A DNA stretch of 64,000 nt from Hathewaya limosa (lineage in GTDB: Bacteria > Bacillota > Clostridia > Clostridiales > Clostridiaceae): contig NZ_JAUSWN010000008.1 in the NCBI RefSeq assembly GCF_030815255.1, positions 1-64,000 on the forward strand, written 5' to 3'. The notes beneath the pieces were generated by a model. That model searched no databases, was not told the origin of the DNA, and saw nothing but the letters and a program-made list of their open reading frames with translations. Of this stretch, positions 43,701-54,400 are shown piece by piece. Made by a program: the position numbers and the translations under genes. Each line of letters begins with the position of its first letter. Position 1 is the stretch's first letter.

Positions 43701-44075
43701 CCAGTAAGTCACGCATATTTCAATGTAACAGATGTAGTATTTAATATAGATCATATGAGAGGTGATTTTGAACAAAATAATTATCCAACAGCTAATGGAA
43801 CTAAATATGCATATGATAATCTAGATGTAGATGAATTTATGAATGATGGAACAAAAGTACCAAAGGTAACAAGTAAAGAGAAACTTATACAATCAGTTAA
43901 AGAAGCAATGAAAAATAGAAAAACTGAATTTTATGTAAGGCTTAAAGGATTCAAAATAACTCAGCAAGAATTAATGAATGAGCTTGGCAAAGTTCTAGAT
44001 GGCAATATATACAAAAGCTATGGTGTATCTCCAACAGATTCAAGTCATGCACATTGCACATTTGTATTAAGATAG
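40755..44075 (+). CDS. Secreted transglutaminase-fold protein with long repeated coiled coil and Ig-like domain
   Basis: A 1106-residue protein. Residues 1-25 are a Sec signal peptide ending near MVLAS. Residues 26-280 are helical with unknown role. Residues 290-640 are a charged Ala/Glu/Lys/Gln coiled coil made of three 123-residue repeats. Residues 650-735 look like an atrophied bacterial Ig domain (ISWTSNDEATIKNDGIVTRP). The C-terminal domain is transglutaminase-like with Cys910 (GVCESYAKA), His946 (GGHAWNM) and Asp961 (NLDATWDD). It may be a cross-linking enzyme or protease on the cell surface; no LPXTG or other anchor is visible. Confidence 0.85.
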   Translation: MKKRFLSTLIAAALATNITSMVLASETNNTLIDINQIYKSAYDATTKSLNEKTQVSIKEAREAINKLPKEYGWAISEFSKQIDTVQQPIFVQIIHCIKKAEGTNKQNDINNGRGLVKDVIEEQYRSTWSSVLDKVQQEKINRLVRNVNEVNTENINKLVIIEEELSDLNKVKFNNTVKDFVDTYSDEIFVKITSSTELTNKYCEIIENKLDKKEIEEIKACSDSEELVDTLKNSQADKNKLFNSAIYWVKTTDSVDIEKLSKKVKEYSNDNKEIVKPEKEEVVEKAKQQKEAEQIVRAEKLKQQEIGRQAQLKREQEEKQKQAETERQARLKKEQEAREAQEKADALKKQQEEEKIRVEKEKQAKLSEETRVKAEEKLKAGQAEKERLEKIEADKKLEAERIEKENQAKLQKEAEERVKAEKLKQQQEAEKQVQLKREQEEKQKQAETERQARLKKEQEAREAQEKADALKKQQKEEKIRVEKEKQAKLSEEARVKAEEKLKAGQAEKERLEKREADKKLEAERIEKEKQAKLQKEAEERVKAEKLKQQQEAEKQVQLKREQEEKQKQAEVERQAQLKKEQEAREAQEKADVLKKQQEEKIRVEKEKQAKLAEEARVKAEEKLKAEQAEKERLAKIEQEKQRVKDENNRLIEEAKNNINLGDLTNIKDNLTLPTEDSNGVKISWTSNDEATIKNDGIVTRPSSDSQDRNVKLVATFTKEEQTSTKEFTAIVKAQEKPKVKTRTEEIVDLLKEDKPIEFKKPENFDIAVKEAVKQLKEKFEMIVPYSEYTKYNFNKYNNIMGELGGEDYGKPGVSTSGGTVVDGKVKMTVKFDYRRDTDEVKRQKKATEEAVKRIIGEVIKPGMTDVEKELALHDYVVKHADYNMAGLAKQPSDLEDHNAYGVLVLGKGVCESYAKAMHLLLNEVGVECKYATGYKRNPNGSKGGGHAWNMVKLDNEWYNLDATWDDPVSDRVGRSDKEVVVSPVSHAYFNVTDVVFNIDHMRGDFEQNNYPTANGTKYAYDNLDVDEFMNDGTKVPKVTSKEKLIQSVKEAMKNRKTEFYVRLKGFKITQQELMNELGKVLDGNIYKSYGVSPTDSSHAHCTFVLR
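41622..42680 (+). repeat. 369-bp direct repeats encoding coiled coil, about 2.9 copies
   Basis: Unit starts at 41622, 41991 and 42360, an exact 369-base (123-codon) period. Copies 1 and 2 differ at only a few bases; copy 3 loses one codon (QQEEEK to QQEEK) and diverges after EKERLAKIE. Such near-identical in-frame repeats can expand or contract by recombination. Confidence 0.93.
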
Positions 44076-44089
44076 ATGTACTAGAGAGA

Positions 44090-44130
44090 GTGTAATAACT
44101 AAAATAAAAGGTTATTACACTTTTATTTTA
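44090..44130 (+). terminator. Terminator after the transglutaminase-fold gene
   Basis: GTGTAATAAC (44090-44099) pairs with GTTATTACAC (44111-44120), then TTTTATTTT. Confidence 0.9.
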
Positions 44131-44185
44131 AAGAAATAAAAATAACTTTGTGTCAAAAAATCTATAAAAAACATACATTGTAACT

Positions 44186-44206
44186 ATAGATAACAAGATT
44201 ATCTAT
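44186..44206. promoter_or_regulatory. Inverted repeat before the first DNRLRE gene
   Basis: ATAGATAA and TTATCTAT form a perfect 8-bp dyad around CAAGA, 25 bases before the start codon. It could be an mRNA hairpin near the ribosome binding site or an operator. The second DNRLRE gene also has a dyad nearby, of different sequence. Confidence 0.4.
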
Positions 44207-44230
44207 AATCTAAATAGGAGTTGGTCACTC

Positions 44231-45898
44231 TTGATACAAACAATAAGTGTAACAAATGATAGTTTTGTATATGAAGGTAGTCCATATACAAATTATGAAG
44301 GAGCACCATATCTTTATATTGGAAATAATACTAATGTTTCTAATGCACCTTCTACAGGAAGTTGCGAAGTTCTTTTATATTTTGATTTAAGTCAAATTCC
44401 CACAACAAGTACTATTCAAAGTGCTCAATTAAAGTTATATGTCAATTATAATCCATCAATAACTCCAGTTACTTTGAGTATTAGTACTTTAGGATCTAGT
44501 TTTAATCCTAGCTTAATAGATTGGAATATGACAACAGCAATGCAAACAACAAGTACAAGTGATACTATTATTATAAATGGATCAAGTCAGTATGTAACAG
44601 GAAATGTAACAGATATAGTTAAAAATTGGGTAAATGGAACAGTTGCAAACAATGGTATATTATTACAAAGCTCAACTCCAAGTTTTACTAACGGTTTCAT
44701 TACAATTGGAAGTGTTAATAATTCAATAAATCAATATGCACCGGTGCTAGAAATTACCTTTAGTAACTCTTCAACATCACAAACTGAAATAAGCACAGGG
44801 GATTATGATATAACAACTTCAACAAGTCAAATTAATGGTCAGAATGTATCGACCACTTATGCTGTAAGCAATAAAGGTGTAGACGCATATGATAAAGCTT
44901 TAGCAGTTCTTCAGTTAAATTATGGAGGAAATTGGTATGATACTAAAGCAGCACCAGTTTTACCAGGAGGAACAGCAGTGCTTACAAGTTTAGCTGGTAA
45001 TACCCAAAGTAGATTGGAGCTTTTAGGAACTATATTCCCAACATTATATTCCTTTGTTTCAAATACTGGAGCAGGAAACTATAATTTGCAACCTATTTTA
45101 GATGTTTTTAGTAGTTCCGGTGGTTTAGCTGAACCATATAATGAACAGGTAGGAATATTATATTCTACAGTAGGGTCAGCGCAAGCTGGTGTAGCTGTTA
45201 ATCCGGTTAATGGAGTTGTAACTACAACAGGAGCATCTCTTTCCGGAGGTAATTTAACTACTACGCCTGTAACTCAGCCTATGGAAGTTACCCTATTAAA
45301 TATCCCTTCAGCACAACAATACAATTTAACTTTTACTAATATGATATATGCAGCTACTTCAGCTCAGATAACATCTGGATTAAGTACAGTGGGCAGCGGT
45401 ATTACAACAAATTTAGTAAATTTAAGTAGTGTAACTAATATACCAACAGGTGTACAGATTACAACAAACTATAGTTCAATATTAACAGGGGTTACTACAA
45501 TTTATAAGGATGCTATAATAAGTTCTAATAAACCATTAAATGGTATTAATGTAGATATTTACTATGCTCAAGGAACTTCAGGTGGGTCACAAAGTGGTTT
45601 GAACTATCAATTATTAAAAAGTAATGTATCTTTAACAGGTGAGTTTATGTATTTGTCCCAGATTACTGGCCAACAACTCAATAATTTAGGGGCTTTAAAC
45701 GGAAAACAAGATAATTATCAAATAGTAATAAATCCAAGTACAACAGCTACAGGAAGTTATGAGCTATCTATTGATGATGTGGCAGGATTAGGAAGTGTAT
45801 CAGGAATAACCCCTCAAAACAAAATGAAATATTTAGATTTTAATAATATAATAACCATAAATCTTCCTTTTGCATCAATGCCTAATTCTGTTTCTTAA
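44231..45898 (+). CDS. DNRLRE-domain protein, copy 1
   Basis: A 555-residue protein. Residues 1-180 form a DNRLRE-type beta domain as seen in extracellular proteins: AYLYIGNN-like start, LLYFDLSQIP, IQSAQLKLYVNY, VTDIVKNWVNG, and APVLEITFSNSS. The remaining 370 residues are Ser/Thr/Gly/Asn-rich beta sequence that I do not recognise. There is no signal peptide, membrane helix or anchor. The start is TTG, 10 bases after AGGAG, and this exact start context is conserved in the next gene. No cysteine except one in the N-domain. Possibly a spore-surface or otherwise non-Sec exported structural protein. Confidence 0.82.
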   Translation: MIQTISVTNDSFVYEGSPYTNYEGAPYLYIGNNTNVSNAPSTGSCEVLLYFDLSQIPTTSTIQSAQLKLYVNYNPSITPVTLSISTLGSSFNPSLIDWNMTTAMQTTSTSDTIIINGSSQYVTGNVTDIVKNWVNGTVANNGILLQSSTPSFTNGFITIGSVNNSINQYAPVLEITFSNSSTSQTEISTGDYDITTSTSQINGQNVSTTYAVSNKGVDAYDKALAVLQLNYGGNWYDTKAAPVLPGGTAVLTSLAGNTQSRLELLGTIFPTLYSFVSNTGAGNYNLQPILDVFSSSGGLAEPYNEQVGILYSTVGSAQAGVAVNPVNGVVTTTGASLSGGNLTTTPVTQPMEVTLLNIPSAQQYNLTFTNMIYAATSAQITSGLSTVGSGITTNLVNLSSVTNIPTGVQITTNYSSILTGVTTIYKDAIISSNKPLNGINVDIYYAQGTSGGSQSGLNYQLLKSNVSLTGEFMYLSQITGQQLNNLGALNGKQDNYQIVINPSTTATGSYELSIDDVAGLGSVSGITPQNKMKYLDFNNIITINLPFASMPNSVS

Positions 45899-45926
45899 AT
45901 AATTAAGTATTAATATGTAAAATAAA

Positions 45927-45970
45927 TAAGACCATGCTTGAAATTGAATACATGGTCTTATTAAGTTTTT
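45927..45970 (+). terminator. Terminator between the two DNRLRE genes
   Basis: TAAGACCATG (45927-45936) pairs with CATGGTCTTA (45951-45960), then TTAAGTTTTT. The two copies are therefore separate transcription units. Confidence 0.82.
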
Positions 45971-46042
45971 ATAAAAAGGTAATAAGTTAGTATCTGTAAG
46001 AAATATTTATAATAAAATAAGTATCAAAAAAGAACATAAAAA

Positions 46043-46080
46043 CATAGTATAAAGTAGTAGAATCATAGATAAAATTCTAC
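46043..46080 (+). promoter_or_regulatory. Possible promoter element and dyad before the second DNRLRE gene
   Basis: CATAGTATA (46043-46051) fits the sigma-K -10 pattern CATA-NNN-TA, but no AC lies at 16-17 bases upstream. GTAGAAT (46057-46063) and ATTCTAC (46074-46080) form a perfect 7-bp dyad just downstream. Confidence 0.3.
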
Positions 46081-46107
46081 AAAATTTAAATTAGGAGCTG
46101 GTCACTC

Positions 46108-47763
46108 TTGATACAAACAATAAGTGTAACAAATGATAGTTTTGTATATGAAGGTAGTCCATATACAAATTATGAAGGAGCACCATATCTTTATATTGGA
46201 AATAATAGCAATGTTCCTAATGCGCCTTCTACAGGAAGTTGCGAAATTCTTTTATATTTTGATTTAAGTCAAATTCCCACAACAAGTACTATTCAAAGTG
46301 CTCAATTAAAATTATATGTAAATTATAATCCATCAATAACTCCAGTTACTTTGAGTATTAGTACTTTAGGATCAAGTTTTAATCCTAGCTTAATAGATTG
46401 GAATATGACAACAGCAATGCAAACAACAAGTACAAGTGATACTATTATTATAAATGGATCAAGTCAGTATGTAACAGGAAATGTAACAGATATAGTTAAA
46501 AATTGGGTAAATGGAACAGTTTCAAACAATGGTATATTATTACAAAGTACAACCCCAAGTTTTACTAACGGTTTCATTACAATTGGAAGTGTTAATAATT
46601 CTATAAATCAATATGCACCAGTGCTAGAAATTACCTTGAGTAATTCCTCAACAAATGAAACACAAACAACCTCTGGAAATTATAATATAATAAAGTCTAA
46701 TACGCAAGTTAATGGACAAAATGTATCTACAACCTATGCTATAAAAAATAATGGAACGGCTGCTTATGATCAATCTTTAGCAGTTCTTCAAACAAATTAC
46801 GGTGGAAATTGGTATGATACAGAGGCTACGCCTATTTATCCAGGAGGAACTGGAGTAATTACAAGCTTATCTGGAAGTAATCAGACTAAATTACAGATTG
46901 TAGGGTTAGTAGCACCAGTAGTATATTCTTTTGTTTCAAGTAGTGGAGCAGGAAATTATAGTTTACAGTCTATAGTAGATGTAGATAGCACACAAAGTGA
47001 TTTAGCACAACCATATTCAGGCCAAGTAGGGTTATTGTTTGAAGCAAGTCCAAATCTTCAATCCGGAGTTACTTCTATCAATCCTTTAACAGGGGCAGTT
47101 GTAACTAATGGAAGTGCGCTTTCAAATTTAGCTAGTAATCCAACAACACAAGGAGTTGCAGTATATCTTTCAAATATACCATCTGCAAGTAAATATGATT
47201 TAACTTTTACTAATATGATTTATGCAGATACTTCGGGACAAATAACCAATGGATTAAGTGCGGCAGGAACAGGTGTTACAACTAATTTAGTAACTTCAAG
47301 TACTGTAACAAATATACCAAGTGGAATTCAAATCACAACTAACTATAGTTCAATTTTAAGTTCAGTTTCTACTATTTATAAAGACGTAAGTATAATATCA
47401 AATAAGGATTTAACAGGAATTGTAGTTGATATTTATTCAGGATCAGGATCTTCAGGAGGTCCTCAAAGTTCTGTAAGCTATAGCTTAGTGAAAGGAAACG
47501 TAGCATTGTCTGGTACTAGTATGTTGTTATCAACTTTAATAGGTCAGTCACTTGCAACTTTAGCAAGTAAAAATGGAAATCAAGATAATATTCAAATAAA
47601 AATAAATCCAAGCACAACAGCTACAGGAAATTATGAATTAGCAATTAATGATATTTGTGGACCTGGAAGCACATCTGCAGTTACGCCTTCAACAATGAAG
47701 TATTTGGATATTAATAATATTATTACGTTATCATTACCATTATCTTCTACGGTAACAATGTAA
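46108..47763 (+). CDS. DNRLRE-domain protein, copy 2
   Basis: A 551-residue tandem paralogue of the preceding gene. The first 180 residues are almost identical, down to the DNA sequence from the ribosome binding site on (GGTCACTCTTGATACAAACA in both). The remainder is alignable but clearly diverged (for example FTNMIYADTSGQITNGLSA against FTNMIYAATSAQITSGLST). It also starts with TTG and lacks a signal peptide. Gene duplication with later homogenisation of the 5' part is the likely history. Confidence 0.82.
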   Translation: MIQTISVTNDSFVYEGSPYTNYEGAPYLYIGNNSNVPNAPSTGSCEILLYFDLSQIPTTSTIQSAQLKLYVNYNPSITPVTLSISTLGSSFNPSLIDWNMTTAMQTTSTSDTIIINGSSQYVTGNVTDIVKNWVNGTVSNNGILLQSTTPSFTNGFITIGSVNNSINQYAPVLEITLSNSSTNETQTTSGNYNIIKSNTQVNGQNVSTTYAIKNNGTAAYDQSLAVLQTNYGGNWYDTEATPIYPGGTGVITSLSGSNQTKLQIVGLVAPVVYSFVSSSGAGNYSLQSIVDVDSTQSDLAQPYSGQVGLLFEASPNLQSGVTSINPLTGAVVTNGSALSNLASNPTTQGVAVYLSNIPSASKYDLTFTNMIYADTSGQITNGLSAAGTGVTTNLVTSSTVTNIPSGIQITTNYSSILSSVSTIYKDVSIISNKDLTGIVVDIYSGSGSSGGPQSSVSYSLVKGNVALSGTSMLLSTLIGQSLATLASKNGNQDNIQIKINPSTTATGNYELAINDICGPGSTSAVTPSTMKYLDINNIITLSLPLSSTVTM

Positions 47764-47779
47764 AAACTAACAATTAATA

Positions 47780-47837
47780 GAATTAGAAAACCGTATGTGA
47801 GTTTCACATGCGGTTTCTTTAATTCGTACATTTTTTT
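47780..47837 (+). terminator. Long-stem terminator after the second DNRLRE gene
   Basis: GAATTAGAAAACCGTATGTGA pairs along nearly its whole length with the complementary arm ending at 47825 (core CCGTATGTGA/TCACATGCGG), followed shortly by TTTTTTT (47831-47837). Confidence 0.85.
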
Positions 47838-48436
47838 CGTTCTAACATTAATTCTGTTACTATTTTTGTGTACAGATAATTTTGTAGTAATACAACAGTA
47901 TTTAAAGGATAAATAACTTTCATTTAAATTTATTTATAGGAGATTTTTAATTCGTTAAAAGAAAATATTTTTAATAAAGAGTTATAAAATGAATTCATAG
48001 CGTTATAAAGGATCTTTTTCTGGAGTAATTTACTAATATATATTATAAAAATATAAGTACTTTAACTATTTTATTAATTTACAAGTAATATTTAAGATAA
48101 AATTAAAACATTCTTTTATTAAATTTAAGGATCATTAAATATTCAATGAATTTTAGCAAAATTTATAGATTTTATTGGTTAAATATTATTTTAAAAATTT
48201 ATATCTATAGAGTGAAATTCATAGTATAGGTTAAAGTTACAACATCTAATAAGTGTCTAAGTTTAAATATGTAGTGAATATAATTATAATAAATTTATTA
48301 CTAAGGAATATATCATAAAATAAGTTATAAATTGTAAGATATAATATAGAGTTTGTTAAAATAATATAGATTATGGTAACTTACTTGTAATTAATTAATA
48401 ATAATAATATAAGAAGCATTTTTTAGGAGAAAAATT
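47838..48436. other. 600-base non-coding gap before the first giant gene
   Basis: Extremely AT-rich with stops in every frame on both strands; no gene. It must contain the promoter of the giant gene but no sigma-A promoter stands out. CATAGTATA (48220-48228) preceded by ATATCT (48201-48206) at 13 bases, and CATAAAATA (48314-48322), resemble -10 elements of mother-cell sigma factors; neither has a clear AC at the sigma-K distance. Length suggests a long leader or regulatory region. Confidence 0.4.
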
Positions 48437-51400
48437 ATGACTGTAAGTTCTAGTGATATTTTAGTTAGTATAAATCCTAATCCCATTAGAGGGGTTATAG
48501 GTAAAAATGTAGATTTGAATTTGAGTTTTATGAATAGTAGTATTACAGATACTGTATATAATCTTCATATAGAATTACAGTTACCTGATGGCGTAGAATA
48601 TGTTTCTGCCCAACAACAATCAAATTCAAACACTATAAGTACAAATGATTATTCTCAAAAAGTTATTTGGATTAATATGGGTAACTTGGAGCCTAAGCAA
48701 AGTTATAATAACACAATAACAATTAAAGGGTTATATAATTTTAGAAATCCAGCGAAAAGTTCAGAGGTAGTGCAATTTAATAATCCAATACAAGGAGTAA
48801 CAGTAAATGCTACAGTAGATACAATAGCTGAAGGAAGTAGTAATCCTTTGAATGACAGACTTCAATTAACGAGTAACTGTAGTTTTATTCCAGTACCATA
48901 TAAGATAAGTATATCTTCGCCTAAAAAGGTACCTAAGGGAGCTGGTACTTTATCACCTAATTTTCAGGACCCTATATGGAAGTATAATTATAAGATAACT
49001 ATAGACAATAACTCAGTTAAGGATGAAAATTGTGATATATATTTTCAATTAGGTAACGGGATAAGATATTTAACATTTATTTCTGCTAGTGGAGATGATT
49101 TAAATCAATTCAAAGCCCCTATAGTAATGCAACCTTCAAATGAAAATAATTCTACAGTACTTAAATGGCAAAATATTAACTTAAGTAAAAGTTCTAACAA
49201 TATAGTAACTATAGAAGCAGCAATTTGGAATAGAAGTACAGAAAATGGTGTAGAGAATTCAGGAACAGAGATACCACAGGGAGAGGAAATCATCAGTATA
49301 GCTACACTACGGGGAAATGATGGTAGTGTAGAAGGTTTTACTACGGTAATAGCAGAATATTTTTTAATAGAGAAAAGTGTTTTATCAACATCAACAGATG
49401 TTGGGGTTAAAAATAAATTTACTTTATCATATAAGGTAAATCAATACACATCCATAGGTAGCAATAACTTATATCAATTTCAAATAATTGATAATATAAA
49501 AGACGGTCAACAGTACAATAATGATGCTACGGAAACACCCATAGTTATAGATGTGGGAAGTGGAGTAACTAGATTAACGTGGGATTTATCTACGGTATTC
49601 CCTACAGATGGAGGTAATACTGGAGTAACCAAGGTGATTAAGTATTCAACAACTACAAAAAGTGCATATACAAGAACTAGTGTAAGTTCAGGTGATATGT
49701 TAAGTAATACTGCTACTATGGGTGCAGTAATAAATAATAGTGAAAATTCTTATATTGAGGATATAAGTTCAAGTAATATATATGTAGGAATACCAAACTT
49801 AAGCAAGCAAATATTAGGATATTATTATAAGGATGGAACTGCTAAGAATTTTTCAGTAGGAGCACCAGGAGATCTAATAGAATTTAACATTTTATATGAC
49901 GCAAATAGTATAAATGCAACACAAAAAAATATTTTCGTAAGGGACTTCTTACCGGAAAATATGGTAAATACACCATCGGGTGTAATTTATGGAGGATCTT
50001 TTTCAAAGCCAGGATTAGGCAGTCAAAGTATAGATTTTAATGGTTTACAATGGAATTTACAGACTATTCCTGGAAATAATAATTGGAATGTTAAATTTCG
50101 TGTTCCTGTAAGTACAAGTTTAAATTTTATAGGTCAAAAGTATAATTGGAGTAATTTTATTGGAGTAAATAGTTCAAGAGGTTCTTATATGTTGCAAAAC
50201 GCTGTAAATGTTAAATTTGGCACTCCAAATGTTAAAATTAGCTCTAGTGTTACAGGGCCTAACGTAAATAATATAAAGCCTAATGAACTTTATACCTATA
50301 CTATTAATGTTAGTAATTTACAAAATGCAGATAACACCGTAACGGATGCATTTGAAATGACATTGACAGGGGTAATACCTCAAGGTTTAACTTATAATTC
50401 TTCAAGTATAGTAGTTAAGGGAAATGGTACTTATCAGAATCCCATAATTTCAGGACAAAATTTAATTATGGTCATAAATAAGCTTTCACCAGGAGAGACA
50501 TTAACTTTAACTTATGATGTTACAGTTGATAGTAATATATCCATAGGTTCAACTTTTGCGAATGAAGTAACACTTACTCAACCATACTCTCAATTAGATA
50601 AATCCTATCAATACCCTGGAAGTCCATTAACCACAAGTGTTGAACTAAAATCTAAAAGTCCAGTAACTATGCAAGTTTTATCTTCACCTGAGGCTACAAA
50701 GGTAGGAGAGATAGTATCATATATAATACAAATTACTATAGCTAAAGGAATTATAGCAAATAATATTAGGGTTATAGATACATTTCCTAAGACTAAACAA
50801 AGTTTTATACAAAATAGTGTGTTAAAGGATGGTGTACCAATTACACCGGAACCGACTCCAATAGACGGTGTATTAACTTTTCCCACTATATCCTCGATAG
50901 ATGCAACACAAAATGAAGTTAATTTAATATATTCATTTTCTATCAGAGTAACAAGGGGAAATTTAACAGATACGTTTATAGATATTCAAAAAAATAAATG
51001 TGAACTTTTATGGAATGATAGTTTAGATATTACAAATGTTATTTCAATAGTACAAGAAAATTCTCTTTATGTTCAAGTACCACTTTTAAAAGTTGAAATA
51101 TATCAAAAAAACCTGACTACTAATAGTGAATATACTACTGGATATATAAATTTTAATTCAAAAGATACATTAGCATATAAAATAGTCATAGAAAATGTTG
51201 GGAAAAATACTGCATATGATGTTGTTTTATTAGATAGTGTACCAAACGAATTTATAATAGATCAGTCTACTTTAAACGGGACATTAGGACAAGGCTCAAT
51301 CGGTGGAAATAATATAACTTGGAATATAGACAGTGTACAGGCAGGAAGTTTGATTTTTATAGATTTTAATGTAACAGCGGGAAACAATATGCCTGTTGAG

Positions 51401-54400
51401 AAACTAGTAAAAAATAATGCAAATATACAATTTAGTTCTAATAATAATGGATTTGGACAAATTGTAGGCCCACTTGATGTAGCGTCTGTAAGTACACGAA
51501 TTAATAATATAACTTTTGCAGTAAACCCTTCAATAAATACTATAAAAATAGGAGATACGTTTAAATATACATTAAATTTAAATGTAGGAAAAGGATCTTC
51601 ACTAAATAATGTTAGCATATACGATGTATTACCAACTACACAAACATTTATAGGGGATGTAACAAAACAAATTAATTCAAATCCTCCTGAAAGTATAACT
51701 CCACAAGTCGTAGGACAAAGAATAAATTTTCCACAACCTGTAATAGGCCCAGATAATGGGATAAATGCAACGACAAACTCTGTTTCAGTACAATATGTGT
51801 TTACGGTACAATGTAATTCAGGAACACAAGTACCACCGTATACTCAACAACAATTTAATAATGCTGGTATTCAATGGGAAGATGCTATAGCCGGAGGGGG
51901 TAATAAGGAAACAACTGCTAACACAAGTGTTACAGTGGAGGGTTGTCAGGTTAATATTTTAATAGAACAAAAAAATTTCACACTAGTTGGAGAGAGTGGA
52001 AGTTATACAGAAAAAGATATACTAGCTAGTATCGGGGATACTGTTTATTATAAAGTTACATTAAATATACAAGGAATAGTAGGTGCTAATAATTTACAGA
52101 TTAGGGATACGTTAAATAATAATATGGCATTTTTGAAGAATATAAGCATACCTACTGGTGGAGTCATAACATCACCTAATCCAGGACCAGGTGGAACAGT
52201 TCAGTGTGAAATTCCTAACATGACATTAGGATCAAATGTAATTTATGAGTTTGCAGTTAAGGTTAGTGAAACTTCACCAATAGGAGATAGTTTTACTAAT
52301 GTTGCATCATTAAATTATTCAATTGATCACCTAGGAGGAAAAATATTTAATGTATCTAGTAATACCTTAAATATAAAAATAAAAGATTTAAATGTTACAC
52401 AACAAATGAATATCACAGAAGCTAATATAGGGGATGAGGTTCAATATACTATAAATATAGTTATTCCTAAAGGAACACAGGTTTATGATCTTAGTATAAT
52501 AGAGAACCTAGACTCAGGACAATCTTACGTAGCTTCTTCTTGGACATCTAGCCTAGGTGGAAGTAGTATTCCGGTTATAACAAATTCAAATACTACTATA
52601 AAATATATAGAGGCTACTAATCCTATTGCAGCTACGGGATCTAATGATTTAATAGTTAGTTATACTTTTAGGACTAAAGTTATATATGCTAATGAGTTTT
52701 CACCATATACAGAAAACCAAGTTAGTTGTTGTAATGTAATGTGGTCTAATTCATTAGGTGGAAATAAAAAAGGCCCTGTAGAAGTGTTGGAACAAATAAA
52801 AGTAAACAGACCAATGCTCTTCCTACAAAAATTTCAAAAAAATACTAGTAAAGGTGAAACAGTTTACAATACAATACCACTAAATAATGTACAAACAGGA
52901 GATGAAATAGATTATAGTTTAGATATTAGAAATATGGGTACAGGAACAGCGTATAACGTTATTAGTGAAGATAATCTAAGTTCATATTTATCATTTGTTG
53001 ATCAATCAATACCAGAAATAACCGCATCAGGTCAAAAAGTTACTTGGACGGTTGCAAAAATTGAAGCAGGAAAATCGGCAAATATATATGTAAAAACAAA
53101 TGTAACAGGAGCCATAAATGCAAGTACGAATTCTATTAATTTTTTTACTAGTAACTATAATGGTAACAATAATGTTGTTTTAGAACCTATAAAATCTAAA
53201 CAGGTAGGATTTTTGTATGTTGCGCCTAATATTACAACCTATGTTATGGGTCAAAATGGGGAAATTAATGCCATGGTATTTAGTGGATCAACTATTCAAT
53301 ATAGGGTGGTAATACAGGTGCCTAAAGGTAGTACTGTATATAATGTTCAGGTAAATTATAACTTAAATAGTAATCAAACCTATGTTCCAAATTCTTTAAA
53401 AAACTATGGAGGAGTAGGAGTTCCAAGTAATACACCAAATTTAGTATTTCCAAATGAAGGAACCATCAATGCTTCTGCTTCAGACCAAACAATAATATAT
53501 ACATTTAAGGCTGTGGCTAATGGTGTCAGTGGTGTATCACAAGAGAAGCAGGAAAGTGAGGCCACTTTAAGTTGGCAAAACAATACAGGTGTAGCACAAC
53601 CAGTTGAAAGAGATAAGGTATCGGTATACGTAACTAATATTAAATTAGCAATTAATAAAAGTCAGAGCTTAGATGGTATAAATTTTGTAAGCAACCCCAT
53701 AGATTTAAAAATTAATCAAAATATTTATTATAAATTAGAAATACAGAATACCTCTACATTTGCAATCTATAATATTAATATTCAAGATAGCATGCCGAGT
53801 GGAATAGTAGGTCAATCCTTTAAAGAGGCAAATTTAACTGGAGAATTTATTTTAGAGAATGATAATTTTGTAGGAAACTCTAGTTTTAAAGGAACAATAT
53901 CAGTAGTACAACCAAGTGAAACCGTTAGCATAGTATATATGTCTAATCTTATTGGAACATGTATAGTAGGTAATAGCATGGGTAGTTCAGCAAGTATAAG
54001 TTATAGTACTGATATATCTACTTTAAACGTAGTATATGGAAGTATAACATCTAATCAAGTAAGTATCATGGTTTCAGAGGCAAGCCTACAAATTGATGTT
54101 ACATCGTCTAGTAATACTATTAATTTAGGAGAAGAAATAGAGTATTTAGTAAAAGTTAATATTCCAGCAGGAGTAAGCTTATATAACATTCAATTACAAG
54201 ATGTTTTGCCAGGGAAACAAGTTTATTTAGGAATTGCCCAATTAAATGGTAATTCTATAGTTTTAAATGAAAATGGACAAAATTTGATTTCAAATAAAAT
54301 AGAAGAAATTAATGCAATAAATAATCCTGTTATACTAAATTATTCATTGTATGCTAGAACAATCGAACCAACTTATACTCAACCATTTGAAGAGTATATG

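Noticed and set aside
44172..44179. CATACATT before the first DNRLRE gene as a sigma-E -10 element
   Set aside because: The -10 fits, but no acceptable -35 is present at 13-15 bases upstream.
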